NCBI RefSeq assembly: GCF_028453695.1
Contig: NC_135772.1
Coordinates: 13,950,001 to 14,014,000 of the forward strand
From: Augochlora pura
Lineage: Eukaryota > Arthropoda > Insecta > Hymenoptera > Halictidae
Reading direction: 5' to 3'
Length of the DNA stretch: 64,000 bases
Notes under the pieces: model-generated
What the model saw: the letters and a program-made list of their open reading frames with translations, nothing else
Databases searched by the model: none
What the model was told of the DNA's origin: nothing
Translations under genes and position numbers: made by a program
Part shown: piece by piece, positions 34,828 through 45,864 of the stretch
Numbering within the stretch: the first letter of the stretch is position 1
How the letters are laid out: each line of letters starts with the position of its first letter

Positions 34828-36936
34828 CAGCTCGATTTTTATTGCGCACGCAAAAACACATCTCTCAGCAAGATTCCACCATGAGGGTATAAGAAATCAA
34901 CACAGCGTTACTGCATTCACACAGTAGTAGCCAGACAAGTAAAAGTACCATTTAATTGCGTTAATCCTTTCCACCATGAAGCATTATTAATAGTACGTTA
35001 GAAGCTACATAAAACATTCCAAATAACAAAATACAGAACACATTGTTCTTCGGCATTTCGCGTTGTCTTTTATCAGCAGCAACGGCTACTTACCCCAATC
35101 AGCGTTCGTCGAACAACTTATCGCTCAACGCTCCAAATTTCTTCGCCACTCGGAGTGGTTCCCTCGATCGCCGCAAACCACCAACAAACTATATCTCCAT
35201 TCAAACCATCACCATTCGCGGGAACCGGCTACATTCACTTCAGTCATCCTTTAACGAGAATCAAACACCGCCGTACACTTTCCGTCTCTCCACTTTAGAT
35301 CCCTCGGCATTGAACATCGGGGTACCATGGGGCTTGCGGATCGTTCTCGTTCGATTTATTTGATACGATCTGCGAGATCCCAGGTTTCCTTCGAGTAACC
35401 AAATTTTTTTTGTATACGATCCACGAGGGTCCCAGAAGATTCGAGAGACACCGGAACAGGCACACTTGTCCGCTTAGCGGCCAGCAGGACTCGCCACAGC
35501 GAAACGCGAACGTGCAAAGAGCTCTGTGGAACGGCACTCGGGAAGTGCCCCATTGTTCGGAAGGGGGGAATCGACGGCCAACCGAACGCCTTCCTGGCCC
35601 CGCTTCCGAACAAGTATTTTACTTTCGACAGGTGGAAATCGCGCGAGTATGTGTGTACCGCGAGCGCGCACGCTACCCTCCGCTTTCCCAGCTGCGTGAA
35701 AGCCGAAATTCGACGCTTGGGAAAACCGATGGCTTCCGTTCCGTGCCGGGGACCATTGTTCTAAGATTTTTCATCGGGTCTTCGCTAACGGTTACCGGCT
35801 TTATCGATGCAAGTACCGGCGGTTACGAAAGGATCCAGCTTTTGGCGCGTTTCTGGTTCTTGCGACTAAGCTGTGGATCTTTATATAAGATAAATATTCT
35901 TTGCACCGTTTCTTGAAAAAGCAGGTTTGAACGAAGACATTGAATGGAACTGTTAGGAAATGAAGGGATGTAAGCGACATTTTAACTTTTCTCAGTTCAT
36001 TTTTCCGGGTGGCTTCTGATAATTAATAATCTTGTAGATATTTCAAGATTCTCAGCATCATTCCGGTTTGTGTATATTTGTAGATAGTATCGTTCGTGAT
36101 ATCTATTGACTCAACCTTGCATTTAATAATTTTCGAGTATAAATTGTTCGAGTTATTCAAGCTACACGATCCAAATTGTATTTTACACATTTCGCATTTT
36201 ATTTTTACACATTCATTACATTCATATTTCAACTCCTGTTAACAACAACTTTTTAACCATTGAGTTTCGGAAGTTACGTTATTTATTGTAATTATATTCT
36301 AAATCAACTGGTGAAACAATTCATGAGGGTGGATCATCCTTCGGTATTATCTCGTTTATGTCACGATCGGATTCTCGAGAGTAAAACTTTAGTATGAATT
36401 TTACCGTTTCGGATCACTGCGACGACGAATGATTAACTAGCCAAAATTATTTTGAAATATTTCTAAGAAGACTAGTACACGTCCGAATAACCAAGCTTTT
36501 TTCATATCGCGGGAATATTTCTTAAGGTTTCTTTACCCTCGATTTATTAATTTTTTATCAGACGAAAATATTTGATTCGAGACGAATTCGAAGACGCGCG
36601 GACCTTCGAGCCGAAATGAAATTCTCCAATTATTTATCGCGCGAAGAATGATCTATGTGCAATTATTTGTTGAATCGTTAGTTCCATGCAGTTCGAAAGC
36701 GTTGCGATTCACGCGATCGCGTGTCGGGAGGTGTTTGTCGAATTCATCAAACGGTATCGATTCTCCCGTCACTGATCCGGATCGAGGTTCCGACGAAAAT
36801 ACATATTCCCTCATTTTCAAAGAAACTTTTACGAAGTCACTAGCGGAGCTGCGGCGATTGAACAATAGAACACGAAGACACGTGGACAGTTAAAATCGGT
36901 GAAGTCACAGAGAGACACGGGTGAAAGTGTTGCCGT

Positions 36937-39900
36937 TTACATTAGGGGAGCTCCGTTCCATTGTATGCAAGCGTCTTGCCATCTGCAAGCGATAAAAGAC
37001 GTAGTCAATGGCTTGCTATTTTGTCCCTGATACGGTTAACGTGCTTTGTTAATTACGCTGTTTAGCAAACTGTTACTTTTCCTGTACATTTCGATAACAA
37101 GGGTCGATTCTTACAAATCTCTTTCGATAACAGATTCTTTTTTACAATCAATAATAATTAATTGAGAAAGATCACCGTCATTCGGGTAGCTGATTAAAAC
37201 TTGCAGTAAATATAAAAACTGTACAAATAACAATTATATTGCACTTATATTAAATAATAAAATAAATAGAAAGACAATATGTCGATAATCACGTCATCAA
37301 TTTCTAAACATATAAAACAATTAAATTATTATTAAAATTCAATATGTCAAGCTTCAAAGAATATAAATAAAAAAGTTTAATTTACTCAAGCGTGGTTAGA
37401 AATATAATAATTTACTCAAACGTTTAATTTACTCAAGTTTCTTTAAAAATGAAATGTTATAGTTGAATCTCATGATTTATTTGACTTCTGACAGCACTCT
37501 TACGTAATTGTACGTCCAGTTTATAGGCACCTGTATTAAGTTTGCATTTGGATATATTCCTTTTTATGGTTAACGAAAGTATAGAAAATATTCTAACCGG
37601 TTGTACTTTGAACATACGTGAGAACTATAATAGGATATTTAAAATATTTACTTGGAGCGAATAAGTTTTTCCAAAGGTGTTGCGGCCATGTCCATTAACT
37701 CTTTGCTCGGCCCATCGTATTCGGAATCATTTTCGGAATTCGACCTGGTGTCCACGGTTAGGGTAGCATGACTGCCCCCGCACGTAAAGTACTGAACCTC
37801 GAACCTGACAGAACCACGAAACACTCAACTAAAACGATTTTCAGTGAACTTGAAATAAAGTCGCACAATATATTGCCAATTGTTAACATCTATAACAACG
37901 ACCTTCCTCTTCTCAAATTGTCCTTCTTTGTTTACAAGCAAGAGGACAATTAAGGAGAATTGGATACATTTTGATTATAGAATTTGGACCCATTTGTTAC
38001 AATAGAGATTTTTCAGAAAATAAATTCTACCAATTCGTCATGATAAAATACAAATTCCATCAGATTATCAAATTCCTCTATGCTTAGTAGTTTTCAACGT
38101 ATTCGTTAATGTCTACTGTAGTAGATAATGTTATTTCAAATGTTATTCCAAAAATGTGTCTCCACACGAACTCGTCTTTTAACAATGAAATAATTACCTG
38201 CGCTCAGCATGGTAATTCCGGAGCAGTTCCCGATTCGTGTTGAAAAGGACACCATGGTGACCATGACACAGAGTGACCCAGATGGGCAGACTGGGCGTCT
38301 TCAGCCTGGAACCCGGCTGCTTGCTCATCTGCGCGTCTCCCTCGTGAACCAGAAACCCTATTTCGCTTCTCACCAGAACGCCCCATTGTGGCACGGCCTA
38401 TGGACATTCACGGGTACAGCACAGGTCAAGGTTAGGAATGCAGAGACCAATTAAAGCGACAAATAAGAACTGACGTATGTGTTTTCATCCCCCACGTGCA
38501 TCACCCCATTGTGAAGGTGAGGCGATGCACGACCGGTTAATAGCAGAATCACCACGCTGATGGGACCTTCTTCCGGACAGCCGCTTAATATCGATGCTTT
38601 TGGGTCTTCCAGGTCGGCTCGTACTCTGCAACATCAAGCAAATATAGAATATTTAACCTTTGACGAGTCTGACTTGTGATGAAGATTTCTAGTAACGATT
38701 AACACTTTACCGATTCATAAACATTTCTGTTTTTATAGGGTAATTAAATCTCCTAACATTTCTATATTTACATAACATTGGCATTAAACAATATTTGTTT
38801 TATTTCATTTATTTATGTTATTCTTACTTTATTTATTTTATTAATCACGAAAGGTATGTAATATTTGAAAAATCATATAATAATATTGGGATTTACTGTA
38901 GTGGAATTTAACCCTTTTATCTCAATAATAGGTAACAAATTACTGGTTATTATGACAATCGATTTACAAGAAAAAATCGATTTAAAGTCAATTTATGGGC
39001 TACCAGTGAGTAAAACATCAATGAAGAATAGAATTATAGAGATTTCAAGTAGATTTCTATAAACATTCATTGCGTTAATAACATTGTTATCGATAATTCT
39101 GTGACAAGATCGTCTTAATTGCACATGTAGTATTTAAGTACTCACTTTGAAAGTCCTCTAGAAAGAACGGCACTGTACAAGAGCAACTTGGCACCGGGAC
39201 CACCTTCATCTTGGAACTAAATCAAACGTAAGATGTATTAAGAACGGTATAAAGTACTTTAATTGTTACTGTAAAGTACTTACCAAATACAAGTATCTCT
39301 TGATGAATATTTCGAGATCGTCGAGAGTCTCAAATTCAAACAAATGGAGCTGAAAATAAACAATTGACTGGGTTAATCGTGCTCCTGGATCATTCCAGAA
39401 CCTAATCATCGCTATATAATATCAAATAGGTTCAATAATTCTATTTTATGGAACATAAGGAAATTTTACTTGAAACGTAAATTTTTAGTTTCGTGAATTG
39501 CTTACCAAGCAAACATGTACACTGTGAGGTCGATTATCTCCGTAAACGATAAATAAATTTCCGAAGAAGCAATTACGAATTAATTTGTGCACTTGATGCT
39601 TACGATTAACTTGCCAGACAAAATTTTGTTCCCAGACCAATGATCACTGAAACGAGTATGCAACTTTCCTTCGGTTATTTTCACTTACAGTTTCCGTCAG
39701 GCCATCTTGGAAATATTGGACACTGTGCTGCAAGTAGGCTGTTTCTTGCGGCAAGACAACGATAGCTCTCGGAACGTTTGCGTTCCCGGTAATATTTTGA
39801 TTCGCCGATGAACTGGAGCTGGTTGCGACGAAACCACCGGCGCATCGCCAAATGATCTCGGCTATCGACGATGTTAGGACATCGATTTGTCGGTCGTAGG

Positions 39901-42900
39901 AAGGTTTCAGTAAGCTGTCGATATAAACAATTAACGCAATTGTTTAATAATTCAATTTTTGCCCAGCTCCAAACGAAGCAATGAGCTAATTGTTTGATGA
40001 CATACTGTTTTCCAAACATTGAATTAGAGAAACTTAACTACGAATGTCATTTTGCTTTTCATTTACAGAAAGTCATTTTTAAATACTATACAAATACTTT
40101 CTGGTTTTGTCGATTGTTCCGATACAATGATTTTACATGCTACGGTGTAAGATGGCGTCTACCTTTCTGGATTGGCGCGGACGTCCTGTCTGTTGCATCG
40201 GAAGAGGAAATGCTTAAGCATGATTGCCTGCACCGCCGTGACGAGTCCCCTCGTTGTGTTCCTCGAGGCACGTAATCCGAATGCCAAGCTTTGCCCATAA
40301 GGTCGCAAGGTTAATCCCGTTCTTGCCCATTCTGGTTTCGGCGGGCTAGCAGAACTCCCATAAACCACAGCCCTCAATCCCTGTTAAACGAAATTCAATA
40401 ATGAACACTTTACTGACCGGTAACCTATAAATCGGCTTTTACCCCCGATTAGCAGTTTGTAAATCTATTGCCATGACAATCAGTAATTTATTATCTATTA
40501 TTGAGATAAAAGAGTTACATTGTACTACAGTTAATCGCAATATTATTATATGATTTTTCAAATATTTCTTTTGCGATTAATAAAATAAATAAAGTAAGAA
40601 TAACATAAATAAATTAGATAGAACGAATATTGTTTAATGCCAATGTTATGAAAATGTAAAAATGTTAGCAGATTTGAATATCATATGATAACAGAAATGT
40701 TTATGAATGACCGGTAGATAGTGTTAACATTGAACTGAATTCCTTTGGAAGTTTAAGTCACTTTTTATTTGGAAAATTTAAGCTATTGGATTCACGTTAA
40801 ATATGTGACGAAAAGCGATTCGAACAAAATGAATTAATGAATCGAACCTCTTCGCATTTATTCTATTAATATAGGTATAATAAAAGCGGAAAATAAATTG
40901 GTAATAACTGTAACTCCCCAAAATGATATTTGTCCTAACAATAACTCCTACGTGCTAAACTGAAGTTAGTTGAAATAAATGATAACAAATACTTCGTACA
41001 ATAAGGATATACATAATTACCATGCAGATTTCCTCCTCGATCGGTTTCCCGCCGATCACCGCCGTCTTGACTAGCGCCCTCGTGTTCCGCGGGTAGATGA
41101 TTTTCTCTGGAACAGAGACACACGAGGCATTAAAGTCACCAGCACCGTCGGAACGTTCACAGTTCAGTATCCACCTGGATAGAGTTCATCCGGCTCCGCC
41201 ATTAGAGCCGCGCACCTTGCCGCTCTAGTGGATAATAGCATCCTTCAAGCTTCAACTTTCGAAGAAACAAAACCACTGAACGCATATATGATAAACCGAC
41301 GAGAATGTTAAATTACAAGATCGATTGAATCGACTAGGAAATTAGGGATCGTAGTGTACATTAACATAGTCCGTCGATGACGAAATCTCGTGAACGTCGA
41401 GGCTTCGCTTTTGAAAAATAAAGGTACACTGAACGAATTGCGTAGGATAAAATGACGTCGACAACGAAGCTTTATCTAATTTCGAGATAATCGAACGAAA
41501 GCGTTCGCAGGATTGATCCAGCAAAGTGAATCCACCGATGTGCCCAGAACTGGTATATCTGACCGATTGTCACCACTGCGTGGATGCACACTCGCAGAAA
41601 CGGCCCACCAAGCTATCGAATATCAATTGGGATTCGTGCTGGATTCCAGGTCCCTTTATATACGCTCATCCGGGCTGATATCTCGAGAAGTCCGTGAAAG
41701 TTGAAGCGCACGAAACGCGTCAATTCGTATGTCCGAAGACACTCGGGAGGGTAGACGATAGACATGCCCCAATAATGTCTGTCTGTCTCGACCATACATG
41801 TCTCAGACCACGCGAGCAATTTAATCCTGTTGTCTCGACGCGCGCCATTCCGCCGGATCCGACCGACGTACAGCTTCTTCGGCAAGCCACTCGGCCATCT
41901 TAATTATCCCTGATCGAATACTTGGCACGACTTTCCACCGACGATGAGTACCGAACAGGTCAACCCCTTAACGGTCGTGTCCGTGTACGTCACGGGCACT
42001 CTTAATTAACAAAGAATAGTTTTAGATTTTGTTAAATTCGAAACTATGTTGCAGTTTCTGCGAATGCGTGAGAGCTTCTACCATGATAGAGTCAAACGAT
42101 TAGGTGAAAGTAATTTAAAAAATTGATCCATAGTCCCGGTCTTACACATTTAACCCCTTGAACTATCGCTCCCTTCATGCTATGACGATTAGCACTTATT
42201 CGTACTTAATAATTTTCCTATAGGACGAGACAACTTTTGTTTCCTGTATCCTTTATTTACCTTCGTTTTTATACTTTATTAACAGAAGAATTTATTTTTA
42301 TTTCGATGTAGAAGAAATTAATAATATTCGTATTTAGTAGAGCTTACATAAAATCTTCACCACGAGTCTGACTTGTTATTACAGTGCAAGGGGTAAAGTA
42401 AAATGGCGTGTGTTAAAGAGTTGGATAAATACGGATTAATAATAAAATCCAGTAATATCAAAACTCGTTCAACTAATTAACTATACGCACAGGCTGAAGC
42501 CACACAATGTCGACTTAAACACCCCTTAATAGTCGGCATAAGCTCGCGTTCTAAATAAATTAGCAGTACGAGAGTATACTGCTAACTTTATTAAAATAAT
42601 TATATCGTCACCTTCTAAATTATATAAATATTCCAACAAAGGAACGATACATCTATAGAAGCAGATTTCTTTAATAATTCGCCATAAACGCATCTTTACA
42701 ATCTCAATAATTATTTAAAATTAATCATTTAAACAGGTTGCACGGTTCTAGTATTAAAAAGAAATAAATTACGCTTACATGGAGGTACCTGAACTGTAAA
42801 ATAAATATACTTGGTATCTGCAACAGATACCAAACAACATTGCGCCGTTGCGCTCCGGAATAAATTGACAAGCCTGGATTTACATTAAAGTCAATCAGAG

Positions 42901-45864
42901 GTGCACAGAGGTGGGACAGCTAACTTGCCGTTTTTTCTATTTGCCGGAGCATGTAACGCGGACTGCACTTCCGCAATTTTTGAAGCTGTACCGTTGGGAA
43001 AATTGAAAATGCCGTTCCGACCGAAACCCACTTAACGTGCTGCCATTTCATTTGCTGCTTTAACATTACAGTTATAAATACGTCGGTACATACATACATG
43101 CATACATACATAAATGCATGCATATACACATATGTATGCGTGTATGCACATACGTATATGGTATACCGTGTTCCGCAAGAACTGTCTGGCGTCGCGTGAC
43201 GTCTCGAGCTTCGAAAAAATGTAAGCCAGTTCCATTCTCGAACGGTTTTTTCGCTCCTTCTGATAGAGAAATTGTTTTGGTGCCTGTCGGCGAGCTTCGC
43301 AGTAGGGCGAGAGGAAATGGCTGCGAAAAACGCCGCTTAAATCGTGCCGCTACATATGTATACTGGCTGCACAATGTATTCGTATACTCTGACCACTTTA
43401 ACAATCCATCAGTCACTTTGCCCTAGCATCTTTCTATATGGTATACCAGGCGGAAATCTGAAGAGACGAGTTCGCTATTTCAATCTAAAATGTGTAATGT
43501 ATAAGGTATAGAAATGTGTAACGTCTAGAATCCAAAAACCTTTCAACTTCAATTGAAATTTTGGGAATAAAAGAGAAGAGTTGGACAGGGTCAAATCAGG
43601 CGAATATAGCCGATGATTGAGCATACGGACTTGATCTCTGGCCAAAAATTGACGAACGATGAGTGACTTGTGAGATGGCGCGTTATCGTGCAACGGTGTC
43701 TAACTGTCTGGATCTTGATAATCGAGACGTATTCGACGCGAAAATGATCCAAATCGGCTGTTAGTTGATGTTCATAGCCGCTCGTTTGCAATAAAATTAC
43801 ATACTTTTCGATCGTTCCTGGTTTTAGAACTGAAATTGTTCTTCCGTATGTTAGACATCTTCTAGCGATTCTCTTTTCTCTTTAATGGTAAATATATGTA
43901 CATAAAAAGAATTCATAGTCTAGGATGTTACACCTATTTTCTCGTGCTATAAATGCTAAATGCACAAAGATCTCCACCCCGATAATAAATAACTGTAATA
44001 CTTTATCATAATTTTTGTAGCATTACTTAGAATTGCTTTGTATTTTTATATATAGGGTGTCCCAAAAATCGTAGTTTACAAATGTTTACAAAAATTTACT
44101 CCGAGGCATCGTGAACGAGTTATCAACGTAAAACACTGTCCAATGGGAGGCGAGTTCTGCTAGCACAAGACCACTGTGCCAACGAACTGACGAAGCTCTG
44201 TTCCGCCGATTGGGCCCGTCGCTCATTGGTCAGTGTTTTTCATTAATAACTCGTAGATAAAGCAGCAGATTGCATTTTTGCTAGGAGAGAAGTTACTTCA
44301 AATGAACCGAGGTACCCAGTTTAATTAGATTCTCTTCGCTTTTATGCCAGTTAGTATAATAAATAATATAACGTGCCAACGATTTTATCTAGTAATATAA
44401 GTACGTTTAGGGATACTGCTGGTACTCGTTTCAAATTACCAAGATTTGCCTTGTAAGCCAGTGACGCTGCAGAATCGTATCATAAATTGTGCCATAAATT
44501 GTGTTAGAATGGTATCGTCGCAGACCCTATAGGGATGAAGACCTAGAGCGTTCGAATACAGTTGTTGCTCCAGACAAGCGTTACGACCAAACAACACGTG
44601 GTCATTCATTTTCTACGGCAATGGCAAAGCAGAACGCAACGGAAGACATGTTACCTCTGGCACACGCCCCGAGCGGAATCGCGTGCTCGCGTGCAATCGA
44701 GTCTATCGAATTACGAATTCGCGTCGGAACAGGCATCTGCATTCGCCGATTACACCCACCGATATAACGCGGCTTAATTTACCCCCGCAGAAGCCGGCTC
44801 CTCATCGGGAATCATCGATCTGATTCAGTTGTTCGCACCTTCTTTCGAATCTCTTCGCTCCTTCGAATCTTTTCAACTAAATCGTTACCAGCCACCTTGA
44901 TCACGTTCCATCGTTACCGCGATTGCCTTCGTTACCTTGCAGTTAGGGGCTCCAATTTTAGCTTCTCTTTAACGCGTTGAATATCGACGCCCAAAGATCC
45001 CACAAGGTTCAAACTTGTTACGATGATTGCTGCTCTAATCTCTTCGCGTCTTATAGGTGTTAATAAAATTCCTTCTATGCGAACGATGTCTCGATTATAC
45101 GAATCTTCGATGTTGAAATTCTCTACTGTCCAAATAGAATTAAATCCAAGACAATATATATATATTTACAACATTATTTATTTCGTAATAATAATAATCA
45201 AGGTTCTACCACTAGTCGATATTAATTTCTCAACCTGGTCAGCAACTGTCACGCATGTGCTGCTGATGTCACAGTCAACACACCGATATATTACACTAGA
45301 AAATGACAACAAAGCACACAGGATTCAGATTTTCGACAGGAAAGATATAGGCGTTTTATCAAAACGTTGTTTCTAACGTTATAGATTATGACTAACGCTT
45401 TTCTTTATTTGGAGAAGATGCTTGAAGGTTCAACCGAATCAATTATAGAGAAATGGTTCAACGAGTAATTTTCAACTAGGCGCTCCCACTATATTATTAA
45501 TCAAACGAAAATTAGGCGCATCTACGTAGCAGTCAATGATAGAAGCACACACGTTTTGTAAAGATATAACCAAAGCTTGCATAAAAGAAAGACTAATGGC
45601 ACTAATTATGTTGGAACTCAGTACACAGTTCTTTGCAATACCAGACATTTAATTCTACGGGTTCCCGCCTGCCGGACCACGGTCAAATAAAAGTTGCAAA
45701 ACACAGATACTCCATATTGTTTCCATTGCTGTACCTTTCTGTCGAAGATACCCCGGCTTCTCGGCGCGCATTTCCATGCAGTGTCTCTTGCCCGCTGCTG
45801 AGGACGCTGACGGCGTGCTCGAAGAAGAGTTGGTACCCTCCTCGGTCTCTTCCGGTTCCTCCAT
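36937..45864 (-). CDS. MINDY4B: MINDY-4/MINDY-4B-family protein, catalytic cysteine lost
   Basis: MINDY-4 enzymes are Lys48-selective deubiquitinases. Ten exons join in frame to 448 residues: 45735-45864, 41021-41106, 40163-40380, 39689-39914, 39284-39349, 39146-39216, 38475-38625, 38198-38397, 37652-37804 and 36937-36982. This is close to vertebrate MINDY-4B and shorter than MINDY-4. Family landmarks in order are GLRAVVYGSS, EW, TAVQAIMLKHFLF, AEIIWRCAGG, ETLHLFEFETLDDL, DEGGPGAKLLLYSAVLSRGL, ISVVILLLTGRASPHLHNGV, VRSEIGFLVHEGD, LKTPSLPIWVTLC, HGVLFNTNRELLRNY and the terminal KLIRSKW..QWNGAP. The segment equivalent to GGPCG reads NTTRG, with Arg (residue 116) in place of the nucleophile Cys. 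The His of HHGVLF is kept. It is thus probably a pseudo-deubiquitinase that binds rather than cuts ubiquitin chains. Exon 1 (acidic, Ser-rich) was chosen by phase and donor; the 4.6-kb first intron makes it the least certain exon. Confidence 0.88.
38699..39014 (-). mobile_element. ~320-bp repeat, copy A (in MINDY intron)
   Basis: This segment is the inverted counterpart of 40408-40729. Shared blocks include TTTATTTATGTTATTCTTAC, CATAACATTGGCATTAAACA, TTGAAAAATCATATAATAAT and TTTTATCTCAATAATAG. The ends show AACACT/TTTACT-type termini. No open frame of note is present, so it is a non-autonomous element. A relic of the 27275-type TTAA element abuts it at about 38653-38690. Confidence 0.8.
40408..40729 (+). 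mobile_element. ~320-bp repeat, copy B (in MINDY intron), inverted to copy A
   Basis: Complementary to 38699-39014 over nearly its whole length, with scattered substitutions and small gaps. Its ends, ACACTTTACTGACCGG and CCGGTAGATAGTGTTAA, are themselves partly inverted. Copies A and B flank four MINDY exons. Confidence 0.8.
42150..42396. mobile_element. TTAA-type MITE, copy 2 of the 27275 family
   Basis: Starts TTAACCCCTTGAACTATCGC and ends CAGTGCAAGGGGTAA, with interior blocks shared with the 27275-27548 copy (AGAAATTAATAATATTCGTA, GAGTCTGACTTGTTAT). The right flank reads GTAA, so the target duplication has decayed. It lies in MINDY intron 1. Confidence 0.78.
43075..43165. repeat. CATA/CATG microsatellite
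   Basis: An irregular run of CATACATG, CATACATA and TATGCATG-type units of alternating purine-pyrimidine. It creates long but meaningless open frames on both strands. Confidence 0.85.
43475..43700 (-). pseudogene. Mariner transposase fragment (decayed)
   Basis: The minus strand reads LHDNAPSHKSLIVRQFLA, followed by LNHRLYSPDL and LLFPKFQLKLKG. These are the HDNAP, YSPDL and LFP.LK signatures around the last catalytic Asp of mariner (DD34D) transposases. No start or upstream catalytic Asp region is intact. The 3' part drifts out of the family after KLKGF, and the sequence just upstream is only readable with frame breaks. It is a dead relic in MINDY intron 1. Confidence 0.75.
44054..44330. mobile_element. 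MITE-like element with internal inverted arms
   Basis: It begins AGGGTGTCCCAAAAATCGTA, a typical mariner-type end. Inner arms CGAGTTATCAACGTAAAACA and, on the other side, TTTTTCATTAATAACTCG pair with each other, as do CACTGTCCAATG and CATTGGTCAGTG. The right part, read in reverse, shares GAAGTAACTT and ACGAGTTATTAA with the 4382-4630 element. The outer right terminus does not match the left, so this copy is rearranged. Confidence 0.6.

Larger units (their letters stand above)
30860..36936. other. Region upstream of the cadherin and downstream of the MINDY gene
   Basis: This includes the cadherin 5' UTR and promoter side. It contains a TTAA element (31029-31300), a pair of adjacent palindromes (34784-34827) and GC-richer stretches at about 32070-32470 and 33950-35900 with long chance frames on both strands. 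Untranslated or regulatory exons of the cadherin could lie here, but none can be proved from sequence. Confidence 0.4.

Noticed and set aside
35410..35916. 168-codon plus-strand open frame
   Set aside because: Composition is arginine/serine-rich and unlike a folded protein. The opposite strand is open too, and no splice-site or domain support exists; most likely a GC effect.
43032..43426. Overlapping long frames on both strands
   Set aside because: Produced by the CATA/CATG microsatellite, which lacks stops in several frames.
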